A DNA stretch of 64,000 nucleotides from positions 84,666,522 through 84,730,521 of the forward strand of contig CM070877.1 in NCBI GenBank assembly GCA_036365515.1. Direction: 5' to 3'. Numbering within the stretch: the first letter of the stretch is position 1; the number at the start of each line of letters is the position of its first letter. The DNA is from Torymus aiolomorphi (Eukaryota > Arthropoda > Insecta > Hymenoptera > Torymidae). The translations under genes and the position numbers were made by a program. The notes beneath the pieces were generated by a model. The model was not told where the DNA came from. It was given only the letters and a program-made list of their open reading frames with translations, and made no database searches. Positions 23,032 to 33,240 of this stretch are shown one piece after another.

Positions 23032-24200
23032 AGACTGCTGAATATCATAGAGATTCATCAATTATAGGAATAATTGAACCATCAGTAATTTCCTGTTACA
23101 GGATTTTTCTAATTATAATCAAATGATAATTCAAATGATAAATAAAATAATGAAAATTCATATAATAAAAACAATAATAAAAATTCAATAAATTTAAACA
23201 AAATTTCGTATCGTCTATATATTTCTATAAAATAAATCAATTATTTTTGTTCCTAACACTAGACTACACTTAACCTATGGTTTTACTTTGTATCGCATGT
23301 TTAAGGCAGATTTTTCCTAGCGTTGAAATTGCAGTGCGGATCACTATGGAATAAACAAGTAATCTTACTTCGTTCGTACATAAATTTAATTTTATATAAC
23401 AATTGATTAATAAAACGTTACGTAATAAATATAGCACACGTTATACATTATAATTTGTATAGGAATATATATCATGATTGTACATAGCATTTCGACAATT
23501 TAATTATTTTATTAACGGTAATATGTACTAATTTTTGTTTTGCTGTATTTAAAAAAAATAGAGTCATTGATTAAGTATGGAAATAATGTGCGTATTAAAT
23601 AATTTTATAGTAAGTAAAAGGTGAGGAGAAATATATAGGGAATGATTCAAGTGATCATTCACTTCCCTCCCTGCTGAGATATCTGGCAAAAGATATATTA
23701 TTTTTTCTTCTTTGTTTAAGTAGAATAACATTGAAGGGCTTTTGATATTAACATTAAAAAAATGTTTTAACAACTGAGAAAAATATTTTAATAATTTCCA
23801 AAAGAAAAATTTAATAATGTGCAGGTATTTTTGGTAAAAAGGAAGGTTGGAGTAATTTTGGTGAATTTTGACTTGTTATTGTTCAAAGTTATGTATTAAC
23901 TTTGAACATCATTGTATTAACTTTTTCTGAAAATTTTCAGCCATTTCAAAAGTTCGTCTTAAAACTCAACATTTTTTCTGGCATGAGTAGCATTCACATA
24001 TTTGCATTAGAGAGTATGCAGTGCGTTAAAGTAGAAAATTGTTTTACTCAATACAGTGCCGAATAGTGTATCCTGTAAGATGAACATGTCAGTATATGAT
24101 GAAACTGATTACTTCCAATACATTATATTCGATTTAATCTTAGCAATGTGAGCATAGCTACCTGAATTCTTTCTTTCTTTTGTTCTTGAACTATTCACAA
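23032..24200. other. AT-rich region, possibly the eroded 3' interior of the minus-strand Gypsy
   Basis: No convincing frame is present. By position between a 3' LTR and the integrase fragment it should hold env-region sequence, but I could not confirm similarity to 46651-47411. Confidence 0.35.
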
Positions 24201-24336
24201 AATTTCTTTTATGAATGCGAACAATTTTTTTGTTATAAATGAATAGTGAAGCGAATGGCCTCGCTGCTTAGTGGTAAAGGAAAGACAGGGAAAACGGGAA
24301 AGAATAATAATTAGAGACAAATAATTAAAGGTCAAG

Positions 24337-25509
24337 ATGGCGTCGGCGAGGAAACGACCTCCCGATAAGAGTAGTACAAAATATTACAAATGTCATTCAA
24401 AAACACCGTTGGCAACGGTAATTTGTATTATATGTGGAAATGCATATCATAATAGTGATTTCTATAGATTGAGCAACACAAAAGACATAGGAGATAACTT
24501 AGTGATCTGCCCGGAGCATGTGCATGTGGATAACATAACCAACAACGAGGAGAATGAGAAAGAGGAAAATTTGAGTGAGACAGCGAAAATGATAATAGCT
24601 CATATTAAAATGAAGCAAACCGATGAATTGAGAAGAGAAATCCTAGAGGAGCTAGAAAAAAAGACAATAGAAGTACAAGTGCAACAAATGGCGCAGAATC
24701 GTGATGTATTAGAAGATATACACGAACAATTATACAAACGGGAAGTTACATATAATGATTTGAAGTCTCTTAATCAAGATAGAAGAGCAACAGATAATCT
24801 GATCTTATATATGAATATAAGAGGTTTAAAAACTAATTTTGATAAATTGCAAATCTTGATTAAAAGGCTCAAAATCAAACCATATGTAATTGTATGTGCT
24901 GAAACCGGTAATCTAGAGCACTATCAATATTACAGACTAAATGGATACAATATATATTACAACCATAGCCATGTTAACAAATCAGATGGTGTAGTCGTAT
25001 ACGTAAAAAAAGATGTAAATCAGACAACGAATGTAAAAGAGCTGGGTAGGCTAAAAATACCAAATACAATTATAAAACTTAATAACAATAGTCAGTTGGA
25101 AATCTCAGCTATGTACAGATCACATGATCTGCATAATACAGAGTTCACTCTAAAAGTAAATCAATATCTGCATCAAAAGAGAAACGTTAAAAACCACCTG
25201 ATAATAGGTGACTTTAATATTAACATAATGGTACAGGACAACATTAGTCAGAATTTTTTATATAATTTTCTTCAAAATGGTTTTTACCCTGGCTTTATTG
25301 ATACGACTAGACCATATGATATAACTACTGATAGTGGAACATGTATAGATAATATTTATATAAAAACTAGCTCAATCAACACTAAAACTTTCAAATTAAA
25401 GACACTTATTACTCATCACTACCCGCTTTTCATAGGCATAAAAAAACCACTAATAGACGCAGGCATGGAGAATAAGAAAACTAGTTATTCATTAAACTAT
25501 AAAAAATAG
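24337..25509 (+). CDS. CR1-like protein: PHD-like zinc segment, coiled coil and endonuclease
   Basis: 390 residues start at ATG 24337, a reasonable start after stops. Residues 18-68 hold Cys/His pairs (YYKC, CIICGNAYHNSD, CPEH) like a PHD/RING-type finger found in some CR1 ORF1 proteins. Residues 80-160 look coiled-coil. From about residue 160 comes an exonuclease-endonuclease-phosphatase domain: LYMNIRGLKTNF, CAETG, IIGDFNINI, CIDNIY and LITHHYPLF. The final motif is THH instead of the usual SDH. Finger and nuclease in one frame suggest a single-ORF design or an ORF1-ORF2 fusion. The frame stops at 25509, short of the RT, because of a small indel. Confidence 0.8.
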   Translation: MASARKRPPDKSSTKYYKCHSKTPLATVICIICGNAYHNSDFYRLSNTKDIGDNLVICPEHVHVDNITNNEENEKEENLSETAKMIIAHIKMKQTDELRREILEELEKKTIEVQVQQMAQNRDVLEDIHEQLYKREVTYNDLKSLNQDRRATDNLILYMNIRGLKTNFDKLQILIKRLKIKPYVIVCAETGNLEHYQYYRLNGYNIYYNHSHVNKSDGVVVYVKKDVNQTTNVKELGRLKIPNTIIKLNNNSQLEISAMYRSHDLHNTEFTLKVNQYLHQKRNVKNHLIIGDFNINIMVQDNISQNFLYNFLQNGFYPGFIDTTRPYDITTDSGTCIDNIYIKTSSINTKTFKLKTLITHHYPLFIGIKKPLIDAGMENKKTSYSLNYKK

Positions 25510-26711
25510 CTATTATAGCAAATCAAAAATACTGGAGGGATTACAAGCATATCGAGGATCCAAACGAAGCAATAGACCTTTTTATAGATGAAATAAAACA
25601 TTGTCAAGAACTATCAATAAAAAGAATGGATTACTAGTGCATTACTAAAATCTTGTAAAAAAAGGACGAATTGTATAAAAAACTCAAAAAGAATCCAATG
25701 AACGATAGATTACAAAATGAATATAAAACCTATGTAAAATGCTTAAACAAAGTTATAAAAGATGCCAAAATAAAATATGATAAGGAACTTATAGAAAAAA
25801 ACTCAGGTAATCCATGGCAGCTATGGAAAATTATAAATTCCAAACTTGGCAACAAAGGTAAAAAAGACAATATTATACGTGAAATCTATAATGAAAACAT
25901 GGAGAGAGTAAAAGAACCATCCAAAATTGCAAATATCATGAATGACTATTACGGCAGGATGGGAAAAGAAATGAGTGACAAAATTATTGCTCCAAGTAAC
26001 GATTCTTTTCAATTACCACCACGCAACATAAATTCAATATTTCTAAATTTTACAAATGAACACGAAATTAAAAGAATTATCCAAAATTTGAAATTCAAGA
26101 ATGGGGAAGTTGATAAGATAAATTCTAAGACACTTAAACCAATATCTGATCATATAGCTGATCCCTTGGCACACATCTTCAATAAATGCATTGAAAAGTC
26201 AATATGGCCAGATGCCCTTAAAGCTGCTGAAGTGATACCAATTTACAAATCAGGGAAAAAATTATTAGTTAAAAACTACAGACCTATATCCTTAATTTCA
26301 AATATCGCAAAAATTTTTGAAAAGGTCATATACAAAAGAATCTTTAGTTTTATTAACAAACACAAAATATTAAGCGAAAAACAGTTTGGATTCATAAAAG
26401 GCAAAGGAACCAAAGATGCTTTAAGCTATATTACGAAAATAATTTATAATAACTTAGATAAAAGTCAGCCAATAATAGTCGCTTTTCTAGATCTTGCCAA
26501 AGCTTTTGATACGGTTGATCATAATATATTACTACTCAAGCTGCAAGCGTACGGGATAAGAGGCAATGCTTACGAATTGATGAAAAGCTACTTATCAAAT
26601 AGAAAGCAGATAGTAAGAATTGACCAAAGCGGAAGTGAACCGATAACAGTAACTATGGGAGTGCCACAAGGAACAATCCTAGGCCCGCTGCTTTTTATAA
26701 TATATATATAA
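25510..26711 (+). pseudogene. CR1-like reverse transcriptase, first part
   Basis: A broken linker (25510-25670) leads to an open frame of 346 residues. It has YRPISLISNIAKIFEK, LSEKQFGF, VAFLDLAKAFDTVDH (motif A, first catalytic Asp) and MGVPQGTILGPLLFIIY (motif B). The frame ends at a TATATATA tract (about 26697-26710). Removing the effect of a 2-bp TA expansion would keep it open into the next frame, so this is a slippage mutation. The next part overlaps in order and meaning. Confidence 0.85.
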
Positions 26712-27523
26712 ATGATCTACTGACAACGATGCCAGAAAACTCAATTTTATCGTATGCTGATGATACAGCAGTTATATCGGCGGGTAAAACATGGAAAGAA
26801 GTAGAAAAGGAAATGAATCAAAATCTAAAAAAAGTAGCAATAGGGCTCGCATTGAATAAATTAACTTTAAATATAAGTAAAACTGTTTATATAACTTTCG
26901 GGAATTACTGCGACAGTGTTCCACAAAATGTTGATATCTTTATTAACAAAGAAAAACTAAAGAAAGTGGACTCGAGTAAATATTTAGGAGTGAATTTTGA
27001 TTACAATCTAAAATGGGATGAACATATTAACTTCCTAATTAAAAAAACAAGCTACTTAAGTTTCATATTCTACAAAATCAATAAATTTATGCAAATAAAT
27101 ACGTTAAAAGTTATTTACTATGCCTTTTTTCACAGTGTTATCAATTATGGGATAATAGCTTGGGGTGGTGTCTATAAAAACAATCAACATTTGCTCCAAA
27201 ATATACAGAACAGATTACTCAAACTAGTGTTCAAAAACACTTTCATGCAAAATAAACCAATGAATATTAAGCAACTATACACATGGGACTCTTTAAAATA
27301 TCATTACAACGAAATGAAAAATTTATTCTCAAACTCAAATAGTAAGACTAGATATAAAGCTATCATATTGCCAAAAATGGATAAAAGAGTGAGCGATAAA
27401 AACAATTATATAACTGCAATAAAGACCTTCAATCTACTGCCAAACGAGTTCAAAACGTTAGAAATAGACAAAAGAGCCACTAATTACAAGTTAAAAAAAT
27501 GGATTACGAATAATATTCCATGA
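26712..27523 (+). pseudogene. CR1-like reverse transcriptase, second part
   Basis: The frame at 26729-27523 (264 residues) continues the palm with SYADDTAVIS (motif C, YADD) and then SSKYLGVNFDYNLKW and INYGIIAWGGVYK, the usual thumb and C-terminal motifs of Jockey-superfamily RT. There is no RNase H or C-terminal zinc finger. The stop at 27521-27523 is the natural end, about 200 bp before the 3' hairpin. Confidence 0.85.
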
Positions 27524-27720
27524 GAATGATCCTTATATTTCCTTGAAAAGATTTGATACTTTATCAAATCAAGCATAGAACATATATATTTATTACTGTT
27601 TATTACTGTGTATAAATTTTATAATATTGTTAAAAAATGAAGATTATTTATCAAATAGTTTTAAGATTTAGTATGTAGTACTAGGTTTAAGGAATCTATT
27701 AGTATTAAGTATACTCCGGA

Positions 27721-27753
27721 CCTGCAAACAGGGAATTTATTTCCCTCTGCAGG
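27721..27753 (+). other. 3' hairpin of the CR1-like element
   Basis: CCTGCA and AGGGAA pair with TTCCCT and TGCAGG around a TTTA loop, with a small asymmetric bulge (AAC against C). Stem-loops just before the 3' tail are recognised by the reverse transcriptase in CR1/L2-type elements. Confidence 0.75.
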
Positions 27754-27781
27754 GTTACTATGTAATGTATGTGATACTCTG

Positions 27782-27818
27782 AATAAATAAATAAATAAAA
27801 ATAAATAAATAAATAAAT
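27782..27818 (+). repeat. (AAAT)n 3' tail
   Basis: A run of AATA/AAAT units ends the element. It is typical of CR1-like elements, which end in short tandem repeats and not in poly-A. Confidence 0.85.
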
Positions 27819-28739
27819 CGTCGCCTATCGTTTTAACTAAGGATCAGGTAAAAAAGAAACGATATCTCTTTTAAGAAAGTTTAGATGTTATGTCCCAGGC
27901 TACTAGAGTGAATTCATCAGTGATGTTCTAGCAACCCCCATCAGACCCCGGCACAATGGATGACTTGACGGCCTTATAAGCAGTAGAGATGGTAATTCTA
28001 CTAGTGGATTTGGGTGCTGCCATCTAGTAGTATATATACGAACTAGACAACAGCAGCTTAACATGTAAGATTGGCCCAACGTTATATATAACTTTTTTTT
28101 TATGTGGACAAATACAGCCTGATTTTGCATAAAATTACAGTCAAATTATTTTTATCATGTGTTTGTTAGGGCTGTAAGGTTTAGGAATGTTTTTATTTCT
28201 TTTTCTTTTGGATTAGTTCTATATTTTCTTATTCAAAGATAGATAGAATAATAAGTTATTAAATTGATCTCTGTAATGTTTTCTTACTTTGTGACTAAAT
28301 ATTAATATTAAATAATTTTATTATTTAATAACACATCATTTTTACATATAAAATTTCTGCTTGTTTCATTGTTGCAAAATAAAAATTGAGGTATTTTAAT
28401 ATATAATTGCAATATTTTTGTTTGATGTTGTTAAAAAAGAAAAAGAAAATTATTGTAGTATTATTTCTATAATTTACCATGTGTGAATCTTTACGCTGTC
28501 TTCATAAAAGGTTCTTATAATTTCATTATTCAATTTATCTTATTTCGATCGCATTTTTATAAAGTATTAACTTTCTTGGGACATATATTTGGTTTTCACA
28601 AAATTACTAACAATTTGATACGAACAATTGTAGACAAATAATCAGTGACTATAATTTAAAATTGTAAATGTGGTAAAGTCTCGATCACCTTAGGTTTATA
28701 TTCTCGTTGACCATGAAGCAGGACGAGTTTACTTCAAAT
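27819..28739. other. AT-rich region, no clear gene
   Basis: By position this should be env-side sequence of the minus-strand Gypsy copy, but the frames are fragmented and similarity is not evident. A moderately GC-rich patch at 27885-28000 is unexplained. Confidence 0.4.
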
Positions 28740-28850
28740 GAAAAAGTTCAGCTACAATTATAATTCTCTATTGTTGTATTAAATTTGGAAAAATAAGAAG
28801 AGATTATGATAGATGTTAATATTGAGTATGTTGTCCATATCCTAAAACAA
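28740..28850 (-). pseudogene. possible start of an env-like gene (Gypsy, minus)
   Basis: Just downstream of the integrase end on the minus strand, an ATG and a hydrophobic leader-like stretch lie where the plus-strand Gypsy copy has its env start (46651), and a YNC segment follows. Similarity is weak and the frame is broken quickly by stops. Confidence 0.3.
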
Positions 28851-28875
28851 AAATGTTGCGTTATTATTTGTTATT

Positions 28876-29901
28876 ATTAACAAGGCTTAATTTATTTGGA
28901 TGTACCGTTTTTGCCTTTCCTTTATAATTTATTGCAATGCTATTATTTTCATCTACTTTTACTTTTAATTTATTTACTTTTAATATGTCAAAATGACCTT
29001 GATAATGATCTTTCTCAAGTTTACCCGGTTTTGGCTCTTTAATTAGCTATACTTTATCGCCTTTATCACATTGTACTGGATTTGTGAATCTATCGTAATA
29101 ATTTTTAGATTTTTGCTTTGAAGCTATTAAGTTTTCTCTTGCTATTTCAGCAATTTCTCTCATGTTATTTATTAATTTTTCTAGATATCCATTAAAAGTG
29201 GGTAACATTTCTGATTTTTTTATTGGTTCGTTAGATGGGGTTCTAGCAGGATAAGCAAAAACAAGTTCATGTGGTGTATACATATTTATGGCTGGTATGT
29301 ACACTTGTATTATAATGAAACTGTGCAAAATCGAAGAGTTCATCCCATTCATATCTTTTTGTCGAAAAGTCTTTTAAATATTCACATAAAGGGTGATGAG
29401 CCCTTTCTAATGAACCATTTGATTGAGGTGAGAAAGCGGTTGTTTCAATTTTCTCAAATTTGAATCTTTTTGCTATTTGTTTCATTATTTTACTTGTGAA
29501 ATTTGCTCCTCTATCGGTTAGTACCACTTTTTGACATTCAAATATACATTTAAATCTTTTTATAAAAGCATCTGTAACCGATTCCGCTGTTTGATCTTTG
29601 AAACACACTAAGATTATAAACTTTGATAATTGATCCTGTATGGAAAAATATATTTATTATTATTTTTAGTATTGTTAAATGGACCTACAATATCCATTGC
29701 GATTTTATCAAATGTTTTTCTCGGTGTATCCATAATAATCATTGGTTGTTTAGTCTTTTACCGTTTTAATTTATTTCTTTGACAATCTTCATTTTTTTAT
29801 TCTATTTTGAATGTCTGATTTTAAGCTCTGCCAAAAATATTTTTCCTTAAGTCTATTGTAAGTTCTATTTAAATCAGAATGTCCTCCTATCGTCGAGAAG
29901 T

Positions 29902-29971
<70 letters not shown>

Positions 29972-30287
29972 AAATTCTATCTCTGTCCTCAACTTTTACA
30001 TATTCAATATTATTTAAACATGTTATTACATTTATATTTGTATTACTAAATGTTTGTCATAATATTTCCTATATCTCTAACCAACTTATATTTAAAATTT
30101 CTATATCTTTATAAATACTATAAATACATATATTTTTAGTAACTAATAATTCTTTTAATTGATTAAATAATTTTGTTAAAGTTTCTTTTAGTAATTTACA
30201 TGACACAGATGTATCTATGTATAGCATGAATAATTTTTTATTCTCTATATCTATTATATCTATGTTATCTTTTGTAAATGATAGTTT
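28876..30287 (-). pseudogene. Gypsy integrase, minus-strand copy
   Basis: The pieces parallel the plus-strand integrase at 42850-43680 and 46150-46618. They are the zinc-binding N-terminus with GGHSDLNRTYNRLKEKYFW (29789-29992), the core with VLTDRGANFTS and SPQSNGSLERAH (29267-29608, second Asp and the Glu of DDE), and the C-terminal domain with ELVFAYPART (29047-29352) ending near 28876. A TA expansion interrupts the N-terminus. This copy shows the uninterrupted sequence at the site where the plus-strand copy carries its 2.3-kb insertion. The upstream part is cut at 30287 where the Copia LTR begins. Confidence 0.85.
29902..29967. repeat. (TA)n microsatellite inside the integrase fragment
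   Basis: About 66 bp of TA replaces the His-containing residues of the integrase zinc finger. In the plus-strand copy this position reads MYHSSMIGGHSG without a repeat, so the microsatellite grew within former coding sequence. Confidence 0.9.
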
Positions 30288-30298
30288 TTGATGGGATT

Positions 30299-30633
30299 AT
30301 GGGATTATTTATGGGTATTCTCTCGTAAATAAAAACACTTCAAATCTTTATTTAAACAAAACTATTTATTCTCATCCAACTTATTACTCTCTTCGACTAT
30401 CGCTTCAAATCCTCTCTCGTCCAGTACTATACAAAACTTAAACTATTAATCTCAAGTAATTGAACACTTAATATATAAGCACTTGTGCTCTAGTCCGGCT
30501 CTCGCTCAGAAGTGACAAACGCGCGCCGGCGCTCGGCGAATCGCACTATACGAGGTGGTGGGGGGAAGAGGAGAGAAAGAGCGCGTATCGGTCAAACTCA
30601 GCGAACTGAGGATTCTACGCCCTTTTTCCAACA
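30299..30633 (-). mobile_element. Copia 3' LTR (minus strand)
   Basis: On the minus strand the segment runs TGTTGGAAAAAGGGCG to TAATCCCA, a TG...CA LTR. A purine-rich CGAGAGGGAG immediately upstream is a good polypurine tract. A GC-rich part (30505-30600) and a run of AATAAA-type signals lie inside. The Copia interior follows at higher coordinates. Confidence 0.7.
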
Positions 30634-30739
30634 CTCCCTCTCGTAGAATTTCCGGTCGCGTCTAGTCCTCTCTCTCGTCCATTCTGTCGTCGATTCTTAT
30701 CTATTTATTCTCTGCAACATAACAACAAGAAAAGGTTAT

Positions 30740-32330
30740 AATTTATTCAGAATAATTTAGGATTAGTCTCATCAATTTATCATGCAACGCAAAGGACAAG
30801 AGTTTAGTAAAGATATCTGCTATCTGCTCTTTAGATGGAACCCATTCTATCTTTACTATATTTCTGGCCTCATATTCTCTAACGCAATGCTCTTTGGTTT
30901 CAATTACATGACTCAATCTTTTATACTACTACTGACTTTTGAACTTTGAATCGCAGCATTATTATCGCACCATAAAGTCATTGGCAACATGTCTCTAATT
31001 AAAACTAATTTTATTGAGTTATGTAATGAAACTATTTCTCATCGAGACAATTCAATCTGATGCGTCGATAGTAATACAAAACGCTGCCTGTGAGTCTTTC
31101 ACGCCATCGGGTCTCCAAACAGCCTGATGATGTATCTACTGGTGGGCAGTGCTCCTTTAGCATCTGCAAAAATAGCATCTGAAAATCCATACAAGTCTTC
31201 TGTTTTCGCTTCAAAAGTGATCCCGATATTTTTGGTTTGTTGTAGGTAACTGCATATACGTTTTACCATATTCCACTCGTTATCGGTAGGGTTGATTTGA
31301 TGTCAGACACTGACTCACGATATGGGATATTCTCCAATATTATATTTCCATCTTGTCGACTTACCTTTTCCCCTCGGTCACGTCCACTTCTGTTTGTAGC
31401 ATGGCTACACACCACAGTTGTGCGCCGAGGCCGCATTCATGAGAATGCCAGTCGTTTTATCAACTTGATCGTGTACTCTTCCAAGGTTAAGATTAATACC
31501 TTCCTTTACCCATCTGGATCACATTCGACTCCCAAAAGGTTCGACCCCTCGAGGTTCTTGCAGGTCCATCATTTCGAACTCGGACATCAATTATTTTTCT
31601 ATCATGTCTAATTTGGATTTGTGGTAGCTGGAAATCAAGAAATTATCCACTTACAACAGTAAAATAAAAATTCATCACCTTCTCTCGAAGTTAACAGACA
31701 TGGTTTAATTTCATGCACCGTTAGATCCATTCTTCTCGCTGTTTAGACGAAACCCATTCCATCGCCGGTAGCTCACCTTCAAACTATAAAATGCTCTTCC
31801 AATTTTACACACCTTGGCCCGACTCATCTCATCTGATACAATCATTTCTTTATACTTCTATATATATTTCCTCATCAATTTTACATTTAGGAATGCAGCC
31901 TTCACGTCAAATTGGTACACGTCAAAAATCACACACATTTATGCCAGCCAATCATGATCCAATAGCTCGTATGCAAGATACAAGTACATACGCCTCGCCA
32001 AGATCATAGAAATTTTTATCCTTGAAACCTCGTATCACAAGCCTCGCCTTGCGGTGACTTTCCCGTCAATCTCAATTTTTCATTTAAGATCCACTTCGAA
32101 TCAACTATATATCGCATCTCTTTCCACCCATCGATTTTGGTCTGTCTACAGTTTTCCAGACATTGTCTTTATCCATTAATTCCAATTTCACGTCTATAGT
32201 TATATGCCAATCTAGCCTCTCGGACGAAGTCTACGAGTACTGAATTTCCATGTATATGATCATAGGATGCATTTAGTTGACTTTTTCTTAGATCTGTCTC
32301 TCTTTCGTTTTTGCTCTCCCTCTGGTTCTT
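30740..32330 (-). pseudogene. Copia reverse transcriptase and RNase H
   Basis: The C-terminal end reads EWVPSKEQIADIFTK (about 30800-30850), a Copia RNase H hallmark. LFGDP and a TH-containing segment lie near 31080-31140. RT remnants lie at 31520-31900: IGRAFYSLK, then LLL, stop, VDNFLIS where Copia has YVDD, then KSKLDMIEK and SEFEMMDL. The catalytic motif is destroyed by a stop and an Asp-to-Asn change. Confidence 0.7.
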
Positions 32331-33240
32331 AAATTTTCATTCTCGTCTACTGTCTCATCGAATTTAACAAACCCGCCGTTTTTGTTGATTAACTTCAAGG
32401 AGTTTGGCCAGTCTTTTATGCGACTTTTGTTGTATTCATCACCAAATACTTGCTTTTCATTGAAATGAACATTTCGCGTTTTATAGTGTTTTTCCTTCCT
32501 CTGTTTTCAGGAGCAGGTACCCCGTACCTTGATAGCCTTGTAATATAATTCTCCTCCCTAGCTGGTCAAACTTTGAACCGGCTTTCGGTTGTACTTTAAT
32601 GTACGCAACACATCCAAATCGTTTGAGCTGCGTCAATTTTATGTTTGGTTCTGGATTGAACTTAATCAACGGTGCGACCGTGTCGATTAAGTTGTGCGGA
32701 GTACTGTTGTATACAAACACATCAAACAACAATTCTGTTCCAAATTTATTCATTACGTCAATAATTTTATCATGAGTAAACATAGTCCTCCGATCGCGTC
32801 TAAGATACCAAAATTCAACATCTCATCCAAGTATGCTTCTTACGCTAATCATGCATGATTCCAAACAGCCCGCAGTTTCATTTGTACCCTTAATGGCACA
32901 AGCCATGGCCAGTCTCGAACAATCGTCCACAAAAACGACGACAAAACGTTAGTCACTTAAGTGAGCCCTTAGACTCATAGTTCCCATAGCATCACCATGT
33001 GTGATTTAAAGTGGCCCGGTTGCTTCGTTTCTCGTCGACGAGAATAGCCATCTATTAAATTTAGGAGCTTGATATAAGTCACAAATAAAAAATTTCTCAT
33101 TGAAACTTACTTCATTCACTTGCTTTAATTCAGATTTTGCTTTTGTATTTCTTCCAAATAATTTAAAGAAGCGTGATTCGGTCCAGCATGCCAAAGCATA
33201 ACTCAATCACCTCATTTGAATGTTCAGATTTTAATTTACA
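32331..33240 (-). pseudogene. Copia integrase with Gag-pre-integrase motif
   Basis: 33006-33206 encodes the pre-integrase zinc region (FKLFGRNTKAKSELKQVNE, FFICDLYQAPKF, where the second Cys of the CXXC is Tyr). 32481-32783 encodes the integrase C-terminus (YNSTPHNLI, LKRFGCVAYIKV, GRRIILQGYQGTGY). The catalytic core between them (about 32790-33000) is fragmented. Confidence 0.75.

Larger units (their letters stand above)
24200..27818 (+). mobile_element. CR1-like non-LTR retrotransposon, nearly intact
   Basis: The element encodes a PHD-like zinc segment, coiled coil, endonuclease and reverse transcriptase on the plus strand. It ends in a 3' hairpin (27721-27753) and an AAAT/AAATA tail (27782-27818). 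Tail and hairpin point to the CR1/L2 side of the Jockey superfamily rather than poly-A Jockey. Only a few frameshifts are present, so insertion was fairly recent. It appears to sit inside the minus-strand Gypsy copy. The 5' end is approximate. Confidence 0.7.

Noticed and set aside
24253..24290. Possible tRNA A-box (GCTTAGTGGTAAAGG)
   Set aside because: No B-box at the expected distance; it lies in the 5' region of the CR1-like element.
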